From the NCBI GenBank assembly GCA_036508135.1, contig DATCHW010000117.1, forward strand, positions 5,557 to 69,556: a stretch of 64,000 nucleotides of DNA, given 5' to 3'. Under the pieces are notes generated by a model. The model searched no databases. It had not been told where the DNA came from and saw nothing but the letters and a program-made list of their open reading frames with translations. This DNA comes from DATCHW01 sp036508135 (GTDB lineage Bacteria > Bacteroidota > Ignavibacteria > Tepidaquicellales > Tepidaquicellaceae). Made by a program: the position numbers and the translations under genes. Positions 17,065 to 26,448 of this stretch are shown piece by piece (the first letter of the stretch is position 1; each line of letters opens with the position of its first letter).

Positions 17065-18441
17065 TTATACCATCTTCTTTACTTCTTTCAGAAATTCATT
17101 CTGCAATTTCCCGGTTTCTTTTTTTCCTTCAGCTTCAGTGATTATTCTTAATATCGGTTCGGTGTTTGATTTTCTGATATGTACCCAGTGATTTTCAAAA
17201 TCAAGTTTTACTCCGTCTTTCGTGCTTATTTTACAATCCTTTTTTGTATACTTCCTGACGATTGCATTCAGTATTGCATCAGGATTTTTTATACTTTTAA
17301 TCTTTGCTTTTGAAATATAAAATTTCGAAATCTCATTTTTGTATTCACTAACTTCACCCCCGAACGAAGCTAATTCCTGAAGTATAATTGCTGCCCCCGC
17401 AATCGCATCCCTTCCGTAATGTACTTTCGGATAAATCACACCTCCGCTTCCTTCGCCGCCTATTATCGAACCGTTTCTTTTCATTTCTTTCACTACATTT
17501 ATTTCTCCGACGGGACTTCTGAAAACTTTTCCACCGTATAATTTTGCGTTTCTATCTACTGCTCTTGTAGTTGAAAGATTTACTGTTACATTTTTATTGC
17601 TGCCTTTGGTATTCCTGAGTATATAACGAACAACTGTTACTATTGTATTCTCCTCGCCGAAAGGTTTTCCGTTTTCATCAATAATTACTAACCTGTCACT
17701 ATCAGGGTCTATTGCTATTCCGAGGTCTGCCTTTCTTTTCACTACCATTCGTGATAATGCCTCGAGATTTTCGGGAATCGGTTCGGGTGTATGAGGGAAT
17801 ATACCCGAACCGTTGCAGAATATCTCTATCACCCTGCAGCCAAGTCTGCGCAAAAGCATCGGTATAATTACAGAGCCGGCAGAGTTTACCGTATCAACAA
17901 CTACTTTAAAATTTCTTTCTCTTATTTTTTTTAATCTTAAAATTCTTTGTGATAAAACTAAATCTATATGCTTCTTTATCCAGGTATTATCATCTATTAC
18001 AGGTCGTAATTTTTTTATGGTTTCTAATCTGAAATTTCCTTCCGAAGCAATCTCTTTCAGTTCTGCAATTTGTTTCCCGTCAAGGAATTCACCGTTTGAA
18101 TTCAGAAATTTCAATCCGTTCCACATCTGCGGATTATGGGAAGCGGTGATTGCAATTCCTCCTGCTGCGTGCGTTTTCTCAGCGGCTATCTGTACTGTCG
18201 GAGTAGGCACTATTCCTATATTCACAACCTGAAATCCCATAAGTGTAAGATTTGATAATACTATGTTTGCAATTACGTCCCCGTGCAATCTGCCGTCGCG
18301 TCCGACTACTATACGTTTGGACTTGCTGTGTTTTCTGCAGTATTCTGCAAATGCTGATGTAAATTTTATGATATTGTCCGGTGTAAGGGAATCTCCGATT
18401 ATTCCCCTTACTCCCGATACCGATACGATTAATTCTGACAT
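17065..18441 (-). CDS. glmM: phosphoglucosamine mutase / phosphohexomutase (GlmM-like)
   Basis: A 458-residue alpha-D-phosphohexomutase. Visible: SVSGVRGIIGDSLTP at the N-terminus, phosphoserine loop TASHNPQMWNG (Ser about 100), metal loop DPDSDR, sugar loop GEGSGG and C-terminal phosphate loop RKSNTEPILRI. The sugar loop GEGSGG differs from GEQSGH of classical GlmM and GEMSGH of PMM/PGM and is closer to the archaeal-type GlmM. The gene begins at the base next to the glmU(N) stop, so the two are translationally coupled and probably act in sequence: GlcN-6-P to GlcN-1-P, then nucleotide transfer. Substrate assignment rests on that context. Confidence 0.85.
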   Translation of the reverse strand: MSELIVSVSGVRGIIGDSLTPDNIIKFTSAFAEYCRKHSKSKRIVVGRDGRLHGDVIANIVLSNLTLMGFQVVNIGIVPTPTVQIAAEKTHAAGGIAITASHNPQMWNGLKFLNSNGEFLDGKQIAELKEIASEGNFRLETIKKLRPVIDDNTWIKKHIDLVLSQRILRLKKIRERNFKVVVDTVNSAGSVIIPMLLRRLGCRVIEIFCNGSGIFPHTPEPIPENLEALSRMVVKRKADLGIAIDPDSDRLVIIDENGKPFGEENTIVTVVRYILRNTKGSNKNVTVNLSTTRAVDRNAKLYGGKVFRSPVGEINVVKEMKRNGSIIGGEGSGGVIYPKVHYGRDAIAGAAIILQELASFGGEVSEYKNEISKFYISKAKIKSIKNPDAILNAIVRKYTKKDCKISTKDGVKLDFENHWVHIRKSNTEPILRIITEAEGKKETGKLQNEFLKEVKKMV

Positions 18442-19194
18442 TTATTTCAAGTTAATTAAATTTTCCATTTCTGTTAATTGTTCGATTGTATTCACTCCCG
18501 TAATTTCGAGTGTGTTATTTACCGGCATTGCTCCGATTTTATATTTCTTGCTTATAAAATCCCTGAATATATCCGTTAAATAATACTCGCCCTGGGAATT
18601 ATCACTGCTGAGTGTCTTCAATGCATCGAATAGTTTTTTATTATCCACCAAATATATTCCGGAATTTATTTCTTTTATTTTTTTCTGTTCTTCGGTTGAA
18701 TCTTTTTCTTCTTTTATGTCTATAAAATCTCCCGATGCATTTCTTATAATTCTTCCGTAACCCGATGGGTCTTCAAAATGAGCAGATATTAAACTTGCAG
18801 AAAAACCGCCTTCGGAATGAAATTTCAGAAATTCATCCACAGTTTTATATTCGAGCAGGGGAACATCCCCGGACAAAATGAGTACTTCGCCGTCAAATAC
18901 TGTAAGCCCGCTTTCAGTCTGCATTACAGCGTGTCCTGTGCCTAATTGCACATCCTGATGTGCAAATTTTATTTTATTACTCCCGAATTTATTTTCGAGA
19001 AAATCAATTACGCTTTTCTTCTGATGACCGACAATTACTATTATTTTTTCCGAATGGATTTTATGAGCCAGCTCTACAACGTATTCTATTATCGGCTTGT
19101 TTAATAACTTATGCATCACCTTTGATTTATCAGGATTCTTCATTCTCTTGCCTTTTCCGGCTGCAAGTATTACCGTTGCTAATTTTCTTGTCAT
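18442..19194 (-). CDS. UDP-N-acetylglucosamine pyrophosphorylase domain (GlmU N-terminal half only)
   Basis: A 250-residue nucleotidyltransferase forming UDP-sugar from UTP and sugar-1-phosphate. Motifs match the GlmU pyrophosphorylase: VILAAGKGKRMKNPDKSKVMH (residues 8-28), QLGTGHAV, LSGDVPLL, GYGRI, EINSGIY and QGEYYLTD. Full-length GlmU is about 450 residues; the C-terminal left-handed beta-helix acetyltransferase is absent and no frameshifted remnant follows, because glmM starts immediately. Acetylation of GlcN-1-P would have to be done by another protein. A terminator for the upstream panC transcript lies just before this gene. Confidence 0.88.
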   Translation of the reverse strand: MTRKLATVILAAGKGKRMKNPDKSKVMHKLLNKPIIEYVVELAHKIHSEKIIVIVGHQKKSVIDFLENKFGSNKIKFAHQDVQLGTGHAVMQTESGLTVFDGEVLILSGDVPLLEYKTVDEFLKFHSEGGFSASLISAHFEDPSGYGRIIRNASGDFIDIKEEKDSTEEQKKIKEINSGIYLVDNKKLFDALKTLSSDNSQGEYYLTDIFRDFISKKYKIGAMPVNNTLEITGVNTIEQLTEMENLINLK

Positions 19195-19202
19195 TGTATA
19201 TT

Positions 19203-19231
19203 AAAAAAAATCCCGTTTTAGGTTAACGGGA
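19203..19231 (-). terminator. rho-independent terminator after panC
   Basis: On the minus strand TCCCGTT / AACGGGA arms (19211-19231, 7-bp stem, 7-nt loop) are followed by a run of eight T (19210-19203). It lies 41 bp after the panC stop and separates the accD-panC unit from glmU-glmM. Confidence 0.88.
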
Positions 19232-19271
19232 TAAGATTTATTGAAAAATTTATTTGAAAATAAAGATTAAT

Positions 19272-20132
19272 TTATAATCTTACGACAATATTATCAATAA
19301 GTCTTGTCTTCCCATAAAAACATGCGAGAGATATCAATAATTCACCTTTAAAATCTTCCAGATTTTCAACCGGGTCAAGATTATCATTATCTGTAACCGC
19401 TAAATATTGTAACTTTGAATTTGGCGAATTGGTTTCAATCATTTTTGCCAATTTTTTTTCCAGTTCACTGCCGCTCAGAACCTCTTTTTCAATTATCATT
19501 TCTTTACCTGCAAGAAGCGTTTTAAATAAAATTGATGCCTCATCCTTTTCTGAATCTGATAGGTATATGTTCCTTGAGCTTTTTGCCAGACCGTTTATCT
19601 CCCTCGTAGTTTCGCAAATTAGTATTTCAGAATCTACATTCAGGTCTTTAACCATTTTTTTTATAACTATCGCCTGCTGGGCATCCTTTTGACCGAAATA
19701 TGCTTTATGCGGCTTTATAATATTAAATAATTTAAGAACTACTGTCGCAACTCCGGTAAAATGTCCCGGTCTGTATTTCCCTTCCAGTTTCCCTGATATT
19801 CCTTTCAGAATTACTTCAGCACTGTTTCCGGGAGGATACATATCTTCAGGCTCGGGATAAAATATATAATCCGTTCCCGCTCTGTTGCATAGTTCGTAAT
19901 CTCTTAAAAAGTCCCTCGGATATTTACTGAAATCTTCATCGGGTGAGAATTGGGTTGGATTTACAAAAATACTAACCACCACAAGATCACAGTCATTTCT
20001 TGCATTTTCAATAAGCGATGTATGTCCTTCGTGTAGAAATCCCATCGTAGGAACAAAGCCGATGCTTCTTCCTGAAATCCTGTAATAATTTGCAATATCC
20101 TGAATTGCTATGGGTTCTTTTATTACTTTCAT
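19272..20132 (-). CDS. panC: pantothenate synthetase (pantoate--beta-alanine ligase)
   Basis: Condenses pantoate and beta-alanine with ATP to pantothenate, a coenzyme A precursor. The 286 residues show FVPTMGFLHEGHTSLI (nucleotide-binding HxGH), FVNPTQF, YPRD, GHFTGVATVV, FGQKDAQQ and the KSSRN loop. Length is typical. It follows accD by 8 bp and is closed by a terminator, so the two lipid/CoA-related genes form a unit. Confidence 0.95.
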   Translation of the reverse strand: MKVIKEPIAIQDIANYYRISGRSIGFVPTMGFLHEGHTSLIENARNDCDLVVVSIFVNPTQFSPDEDFSKYPRDFLRDYELCNRAGTDYIFYPEPEDMYPPGNSAEVILKGISGKLEGKYRPGHFTGVATVVLKLFNIIKPHKAYFGQKDAQQAIVIKKMVKDLNVDSEILICETTREINGLAKSSRNIYLSDSEKDEASILFKTLLAGKEMIIEKEVLSGSELEKKLAKMIETNSPNSKLQYLAVTDNDNLDPVENLEDFKGELLISLACFYGKTRLIDNIVVRL

Positions 20133-20140
20133 CTCGGAAA

Positions 20141-20983
20141 TTATGCTTGCAAATGTCTTAATAACTGGGCAACTCTGTCTTTCATATCCTTCCGGCTGAC
20201 GATAATATCAAGGAAGCCTTTTTCCTGAACAAATTCAGACCTCTGGAAACCTTTAGGCAGGTCTTTTCCTGTTGCCTGTTTGATAACTCTTGGTCCTGCA
20301 AAACCTATAAGTGCATTCGGTTCGGCAATATTAACATCTCCGAGCATAGAGTAAGATGCACTCGCTCCGCCGGTAGTAGGATTAGTAATAATGGATATAT
20401 ACGGAATTTTTTCTTCAGCGAGTTTTGCAAGACGTGTACTTGTTTTTGCAAGTTGCATCAGAGAAATTCCGCCTTCCATCATTCTTGCGCCTCCGCTTGA
20501 AGAGACGATTAATAGAGGTGTTCTGTTCTTCAGGCATCTATCTATCGCTCTCGCAATTTTTTCGCCTACTACACTGCCCATACTGCCGCCGATAAAAGCG
20601 AAATCCATTGCGCATACCACTGCTTCGATTCCGTGTATTTTCCCTGTACCTGTCCTGATAGCGTCATATAAACCGGTCTTCTTCATTGTTTCTTCTATTC
20701 TCTTCTTATAGGGTCTGGAATCAGTAAAACCGAGAGGGTCAACCGAATGAATTTTCTTATCAATTTCCTTAAATGTACCTTCGTCAAATAGAAGTCCGAA
20801 ATATTCTTCGCTTCCGATCCTGAAATGATATTCGCATTTTATGCAGACATAGGAATTTGCTTCCCACTGCTTCTTATGAATTATCTCCCCGCATTCATCG
20901 CACTTTACCCACATTCCGTCCGGAAGATCCTTTTTAGGAGAATCCGTCTGAATGTTCTCTTTATTTCTTTTAAACCAGGGCAT
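20141..20983 (-). CDS. accD: acetyl-CoA carboxylase carboxyltransferase subunit beta
   Basis: Forms, with AccA, the carboxyltransferase that makes malonyl-CoA for fatty-acid synthesis. The 280 residues carry the N-terminal C4 zinc finger (CDECGEI ... CIKCEYHF, about 28-50), then the crotonase-fold carboxyltransferase with GTGKIHG, GGSMGSVVGEKI, SSGGARMMEGG and NPTTGGASASYSMLGD. Length is typical. AccA is not adjacent. It is first in a two-gene operon with panC. Confidence 0.95.
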   Translation of the reverse strand: MPWFKRNKENIQTDSPKKDLPDGMWVKCDECGEIIHKKQWEANSYVCIKCEYHFRIGSEEYFGLLFDEGTFKEIDKKIHSVDPLGFTDSRPYKKRIEETMKKTGLYDAIRTGTGKIHGIEAVVCAMDFAFIGGSMGSVVGEKIARAIDRCLKNRTPLLIVSSSGGARMMEGGISLMQLAKTSTRLAKLAEEKIPYISIITNPTTGGASASYSMLGDVNIAEPNALIGFAGPRVIKQATGKDLPKGFQRSEFVQEKGFLDIIVSRKDMKDRVAQLLRHLQA

Positions 20984-21210
20984 TTATATAAAATTAATTT
21001 ATTAAATAACGGTTTTTAGTGAATATAAACAATTTTCTGAATTATAAAGATACTAATTTAATTTGACTTTTTTAAGGCGAAAGGAAGCTTCTATCCTTTT
21101 TTCTTATTCCGAATTCCAATCAGAAAAATAATTAACTTTTCCCTAGCGGGATAAACTCTTTCAGATAGAATGGTTCGGATGTGGTAATATCAGAAAATTT
21201 ATCTTTTTAT

Positions 21211-21312
21211 CTCCGCTGTTGGTGTTTTAATCCGCTTTAGCGGATGTCACCAACTGCTTATAATTATAAATTCTTGTTGGTGACGCGGTGCTTAAACACC
21301 AACAAGGGCTCC
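21211..21312. repeat. nested-palindrome repeat (GTTGGTG family), copy 2
   Basis: The outer arms are CCGCTGTTGGTGTTT and AAACACCAACAAGGGC, the inner arms GTCACCAAC and GTTGGTGAC. An additional small palindrome, ATCCGCTTTAGCGGAT, replaces the first loop of copy 1. The 3' end of the neighbouring secreted-protein frame (21227) reads through almost the whole element. Confidence 0.82.
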
Positions 21313-22621
21313 ATTGTGCCGGTGTCATATAAACACTCCAGCAATCCGGTCTGTGAAGATTGAATAGGTCATAATTTAACCAAATAATTAATGCTGATTG
21401 ATTAAAAGAATTATCTCTAATTTGTTTATTAAGGGCTGAAATACAAGGAAAGTGACTGAATTCACATTCCTCAAAATAAAAATAATTTGGAATGTTTGGT
21501 ATTGAATTAGGTTGTGCCACAGCCCAGTCTACTTCAGTTGCCACTTTGTTGATTAAATTTTGATGTGTTTGATCATTCAAAGTCAAATACTGATGAGCCG
21601 GTTCATTTTCCAGTCTCACCCTGTCTATCCACATATCGCATTTGCCATACCAATAAATATGGAAATCTGTATAATATGGAATATCCCATGAATTGATAGA
21701 AACATCCGGAGGGGTGAAGTATTTTAGAAGATTAGTGTCTATAGTTAAATCTGTTTGTCCTGTTTCATAATAAAATGTGTCTATATAATTTCCATTATAT
21801 TCAGCAGCTGTATTTACTTTGAAATTCCTAACAGTAAGAAATACATCTTTTATTACAGAATCCTTATAACTTCTTATTGAGATTTTACAAATTGTATCGC
21901 TATTATGAGTTTCTCCAACAGCATAAGCAGAGTCAATTCTTATTCTCGGCATTAAATACCAATCCCAACGATTGTCATTTGTCCAGTAATTTCCTCCATT
22001 GAACGAAAGTTCTCTATATGCAATCAAACCGCTATCAATTACATAAACCTGATTTTCATTATATGAGTTTTTCTGACAGTATTTCACTTTTGCTCTTGAA
22101 TTGTTTTCATATGTCCCAAACCTGCTATTATCTGTAATGTCAAATAGTCCTTTTATGTAATTTGTATCAGAATATTTATAAGCATAAAACCAATAAGGGT
22201 CGCTTGAATCAACTTTTTCGCATTGATAATCACAACGTTGTCCTCCTATTATATATTGCATTGTGGGCCTATCCATTAAAGTTCTTAACGATGAATCTTT
22301 GTTAACCTGGAGAATTCCGTTTACTAATGAAGAATATTGACCCGTAGGTGCAAGATAATTGTCAGAAGTGTTTCTATTCCATCCGGTATCAATACCTGTA
22401 TATTGATGCCACATATTGAAATGTAGAGAGTCTATTAGCAATTTGCGATTGACAGCGTATCCATTGTCAAAAGCACCGACAATAAATTGCGAATCTGGTA
22501 TCGCAGTCGCAGCTGTGAAAGTATTTGTGTTAATTTCTGATGTTGATTTTGATAGATATGATATTATTAAAACTCCAACAATCAGAAAAAATGCTGCTGA
22601 TTTGTAAATTAAATGTTTCAT
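21227..22621 (-). CDS. secreted protein of unknown function, 3' end running into a repeat
   Basis: A 464-residue protein with an N-terminal signal or anchor segment (about 8-23). I recognise no domain. It is rich in Tyr, Trp, Asn and Asp, with repeated WYGKCDMWIDRV-, NDNRWDWYL- and CQKNSYNEN-type stretches suggesting an extracellular beta-rich fold. There is no type IX sorting domain, unlike other secreted proteins here. The last 28 codons lie inside the nested-palindrome repeat at 21211-21312, so the native C-terminus was probably lost when the repeat arose there. Upstream, a gap of about 200 bp separates it from a frameshifted secreted gene. Confidence 0.6.
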   Translation of the reverse strand: MKHLIYKSAAFFLIVGVLIISYLSKSTSEINTNTFTAATAIPDSQFIVGAFDNGYAVNRKLLIDSLHFNMWHQYTGIDTGWNRNTSDNYLAPTGQYSSLVNGILQVNKDSSLRTLMDRPTMQYIIGGQRCDYQCEKVDSSDPYWFYAYKYSDTNYIKGLFDITDNSRFGTYENNSRAKVKYCQKNSYNENQVYVIDSGLIAYRELSFNGGNYWTNDNRWDWYLMPRIRIDSAYAVGETHNSDTICKISIRSYKDSVIKDVFLTVRNFKVNTAAEYNGNYIDTFYYETGQTDLTIDTNLLKYFTPPDVSINSWDIPYYTDFHIYWYGKCDMWIDRVRLENEPAHQYLTLNDQTHQNLINKVATEVDWAVAQPNSIPNIPNYFYFEECEFSHFPCISALNKQIRDNSFNQSALIIWLNYDLFNLHRPDCWSVYMTPAQWSPCWCLSTASPTRIYNYKQLVTSAKAD

Positions 22622-22790
22622 AATATTGTTCTCCTGTTTTTTTTAAAATTGTTTATTCACAAAAAGATTTTTTTTATTTATAAAAACATTTTGCTTTACT
22701 CTTTAATCTTTATACGTTCTTTTTAAATATCCCTTTTTCCTTGTATAACTTCTTAACTCCTTAACTTCTGAATTCTTATTTTAAAAACAT

Positions 22791-22837
22791 TCCCGATAAA
22801 TCGGGATTTCCGATAAAATGACTACCGTCATTTTATC
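22791..22837. terminator. paired hairpins at the end of the frameshifted secreted gene
   Basis: TCCCGAT/ATCGGGA (22791-22806) and GATAAAATGAC/GTCATTTTATC (22812-22837, 11-bp stem) lie side by side. The second overlaps the stop codon of the upstream minus-strand gene. There is no strong T run after them, so a terminator or mRNA-stabilising role is only likely. Confidence 0.5.
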
Positions 22838-24182
22838 ATCAACATTTTCTTCGTATCTATTCTCACTCCATCGGCAAAAAGGGAATAAAAGTAAACTCCA
22901 CTTGGCAAATTACTTCCATCGAATGTTACTTCATAATCTCCTCTGTTCTGTTGTTTATCGACTATAGTGACTAATCCTTTTCCACTAACGTCAAATATTA
23001 ATATTTTTATATTTGAAGTTTTTGATATTTGATATTTAATTTTTGATTTTATATTGAACGGGTTTGGATAATTTTGAGATAATTTATAACCGGAAGCCGT
23101 TTCGATTATTGGTTTTATTGAAGTAATAAATGTTGTATCGCTGCCTCCTACTATAGTATGGATTTCTTTGTCATAAATATTTGTTCCATAAATATATGGC
23201 CATGCCCATCCATGTTTTCTATCTAAGAATTTAATATAATAATATACATCTGTCTTCGCTGTATCGGCAATTTGGTATCCCCAGGTAAGACCGCCATTTG
23301 TAGTTTTCAAAATGGGAGCATAAGATATATTACCTCCACCATAAAAATGTGGACCGACAGCCAAACCGTATCTTTATTCAAAATAGATATACTTCTGATA
23401 CTATTATAGGTAAATATTGGAACTTGTTGAGATATCCAAGTTAATCCGCCATCCGTTGTTTTTTTAATTCCGGCATATCCCTTCCATCCTGTTAAGCTAT
23501 CAAGCATTTGGATACAAACATATTGTTCTCCCGTAATATTTGTCCAGGTAAATCCGCCATCTGAAGTTCTTCTCATATCATAACTTGTAGGACCACTGTA
23601 AAGTTGAAATCCGAGATATTTATTATACATATAAATACTATATGGCATTCCCGTTCCTGAGTTGCCCCAGATTCTTGCAAAAGTATTTCCGCCGTCGGTT
23701 GTACGAAAAACTCCACCCCCAAGTCCGGCATCCATTACAAACAATACAGTATCTTTATTTATTACTGCCATATCTTGTGGATAAAATAATCCTCCGTAAG
23801 TGAGAGTAAACCATGTATCTCCTCCGTCGGTTGTTTTCCACAAATAATTTGTATATGCAGAAGCATAACCTGTATTTTTATCCGCAAACTGTATCTTATT
23901 AAAATTTGGATATGTAGAATTTATTATTGCCCAGTTATCTCCGCCATTTGTAGTTTTTAGAATATAGCTATGTACATGGGGGTTTTGGTTTGTAACAGCA
24001 AATCCTTTCAGGCTGTCTAAAAATGCAAAACTGGTTATATTACAGCTATCTAAATATGGAAATGTTTGTACATACCATCCTTGATTGCGGGAATCATTAA
24101 ATCCATACGAAGAGAAAAACACAAGCAGACAGGAAACAATAAGAATATCAAGTAGTGCGGAAATGTATTTTGAAAGTTTCAT
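22828..24182 (-). pseudogene. frameshifted secreted YCF48/BNR-like repeat protein with type IX sorting domain
   Basis: Two overlapping frames (start to 23307, and 23364 to 22828) make one protein of about 450 residues. The first holds a signal peptide (MKLSKYISALLD...) and repeats such as LKTTNGGDNW, WKTTDGGDTW, FRTTDGGNTF. The second resumes with LKTTNGGLTW and ends with the sorting domain (SQNYPNPFN ... GVYFYSLFADG). Reading DTVW then AVGPHFYGG needs one extra G between 23361 and 23360, i.e. a one-base deletion in a TGG-GCT context. This may be a true frameshift or a sequencing error. The start at 24182 is preferred over 24215 because it gives a normal signal peptide. Confidence 0.8.
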
Positions 24183-24215
24183 AATATTAAAAATTTTAAT
24201 TCCCAAAATTCCCAA

Positions 24216-24543
24216 AATTTCTAAAATTTGAATTCTATATAAAATTATAATATGTTATACTTTTAAAATATGCAATTCTTTTCCCGATGCAATTTATCAC
24301 CGCTACGGTGCAATTGTTTGTGTAAAATATAACTCTCCTCTCAAATCAATGTCGAGATACCGAATCGTAGGGAAGAGCGAATATGCTTCGCTTTGATAGA
24401 ACTGAAATTTGATTAGTTAATCCTTTTATTTTCTGCTGTTAATTTTTGAAAAATGAAAAGGTGAACATTTGGTCAAGAATGAAATGAGGACATACACTCG
24501 GATCTGCCTCTACAATCAGGAAAAACATCTGTTTGTATACAAT
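24216..24543. other. intergenic region without recognised gene
   Basis: AT-rich stretch between the mntH stop and the promoter of the secreted gene. Only a small hairpin (CACCGCTACGGTG, near 24299-24311) is visible. No T-tailed terminator and no recognisable coding frame. Confidence 0.4.
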
Positions 24544-25794
24544 TCAGGAAAAAAAATCAATTATCAGCATTGCATTCAGAATGGTAACTATCAACGCAGT
24601 TAACCAAAGAAATATTTTTCCTGAACCGGTATTTTTATATTTCCCCATAATCTTCCCCGAGGAAGTAAGATAAATCAATACGAAAATTGTCCAGGGCAGC
24701 TGAAGACTTAATATTACCTGGCTCCATATTAATCCGTTAAAAGGATTGTTAAGAAAAAATATTACAAGAAGCGCACCTATGACGGTAATGAGAACTCCTA
24801 TTCTTGAATGGTTATCTTTAAGGTCAAGAGGTTCTTTATAGATGCCCGCAAATATACTCGCACCTGCCATTGCTGCGGTGATAGAAGAAGATATACCCGC
24901 AAAAATCAATGCAAGAGCAAATACGATTGCGGCAGAATTCCCGAGCAGGGGTTTCAGAGTATCCTGTGCCTGCTGCAATTCCGTTACTTCAATTTTATTT
25001 GTGAAAAAAACTGCCGCCGCCACTATTATCATTGCTCCATTTATAGCCCAGCCTGCAATCATAGCTGTTAACGTATCATAAAATTCATATTTCAACCTTT
25101 TTTGTATAACTCCTTCGCCTTCTTTTTGCCATTGCCTGCTTTGAATTATTTCTGAATGCAGAAAAATATTATGCGGCATTACAACCGCACCAAGCACACT
25201 CATAATTATCAGGATTGAATCTTTGGGGAATGACGGAACTATCAAAGATATACCTGTAGCTGTCCAGTTCACATCCGAAAGGAAAAGTTCGTACAAGAAC
25301 GAAAGTCCGATAAGAGAAACGAAACCGATAATGTATTTTTCGATTAACCGGTAGGAATTAGTTAACAATACAATGATGATTACAATAGCAGTCAATATAG
25401 AACCGATGAAAAGCGGAATATTTAATAGCATATTAAGACCAATTGCTGATCCGAGAATTTCTGCAAGTGCAGTTGAAATTGACGCAAATACTGCACTTCC
25501 GAGAAAAGTCCTGCTGACGGGTTTTTTCAGATATTCAGTCGAGGCTTCAGAAAGGCATAATCCGGTTACTATTCCAAGGTGTGCCGCATTATGCTGAAGA
25601 AATATAAGCATTATGGTAGAAAGAGATACCATCCAGAGCAGATTGTATCCGAACTGTGAACCTGCGGCAATATTAGAAGCCCAGTTGCCCGGGTCTATGA
25701 ATCCGACTGTTACAATAAATCCCGGACCGATATATTTTAATATCTCAAGCCCTCCGAAGTTAGGCTTATGTCCCTGAAAATACTTTTTAAGCAA
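24544..25794 (-). CDS. mntH: Nramp family Mn2+/Fe2+ transporter (MntH)
   Basis: Proton-coupled uptake of divalent manganese or iron across the inner membrane. The 416 residues contain about 11 hydrophobic segments. The canonical metal-binding residues are present: Asp34-Pro35-Gly36-Asn37 in helix 1 and Met206-Pro207-His208-Asn209 in helix 6. Length is typical. It is monocistronic. It contrasts with a second Nramp-type protein at 55219-56466 that lacks both motifs. No MntR box could be recognised upstream. Confidence 0.93.
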   Translation of the reverse strand: MLKKYFQGHKPNFGGLEILKYIGPGFIVTVGFIDPGNWASNIAAGSQFGYNLLWMVSLSTIMLIFLQHNAAHLGIVTGLCLSEASTEYLKKPVSRTFLGSAVFASISTALAEILGSAIGLNMLLNIPLFIGSILTAIVIIIVLLTNSYRLIEKYIIGFVSLIGLSFLYELFLSDVNWTATGISLIVPSFPKDSILIIMSVLGAVVMPHNIFLHSEIIQSRQWQKEGEGVIQKRLKYEFYDTLTAMIAGWAINGAMIIVAAAVFFTNKIEVTELQQAQDTLKPLLGNSAAIVFALALIFAGISSSITAAMAGASIFAGIYKEPLDLKDNHSRIGVLITVIGALLVIFFLNNPFNGLIWSQVILSLQLPWTIFVLIYLTSSGKIMGKYKNTGSGKIFLWLTALIVTILNAMLIIDFFS

Positions 25795-25991
25795 ATCTTA
25801 AATCATTAATAAGGAATTAATGATAAGATATAAATTATAAGAGTAATTTGAAATTTAATATTTTTTTACTTTAGTCCTCCATATTAAGGAGGGTTCAGTA
25901 AAAATTCGTTATTGAAACTTTTATAAAAAGTTAAGAAGTCAAATTAAAAAAAGTCCCTGCGATCGATTTTATTGTTTTTTTCATCCATTAT

Positions 25992-26438
25992 TTACTCTTT
26001 AAGTTTATATGCCTTAAAGCGTCCTCTTGAACTTGTCCCTGCTAAAGACGAATGATACCATTCTCCTTCAATGGATTTACTGAATATGCTTACGCTAACA
26101 TAAACATTATTATCAGCAATTTTCGGGTTCATATCCAAGAACGCTTTATTACTATAAACATAATAAAAGCCTGAAAAAATTCCTTTCATAGAACTATATC
26201 CGGAAAAATTTTCTTTATAGACTTTTGAAAAGGTATATGTACCGGAGACTACTGAATCTTGTATTTCTGCTACTTTAATCGTTCCTTCGGCAAGCATTGT
26301 CTTTACTGAGTCTTCCATAATAAAGAAATATTCATCCGGTTTGCTGAAATTTACTTCGGCATATTCTACTTTCCCGGTATTGCATCCGTAAAGAATAAAT
26401 AACATTAAAAATATTGCAGGAAAACTTTTCTTTATCAT
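25992..26438 (-). CDS. small lipoprotein of unknown function
   Basis: A 148-residue exported protein with a signal peptide ending in lipobox LYGC (Cys19). The mature part has alternating polar/hydrophobic residues and Gly-Tyr-rich segments (GTYTFSKVYKENFSGYSSM, GEWYHSSLAGTSSRGRF) compatible with a small beta-barrel or lipocalin-like fold. No family recognised. It is 10 bp downstream of the secreted metalloprotease gene on the same strand, so they are probably cotranscribed and it may be an accessory or inhibitor of the protease, which is speculation. Confidence 0.75.
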   Translation of the reverse strand: MIKKSFPAIFLMLFILYGCNTGKVEYAEVNFSKPDEYFFIMEDSVKTMLAEGTIKVAEIQDSVVSGTYTFSKVYKENFSGYSSMKGIFSGFYYVYSNKAFLDMNPKIADNNVYVSVSIFSKSIEGEWYHSSLAGTSSRGRFKAYKLKE

Positions 26439-26448
26439 ATTTGACTCC

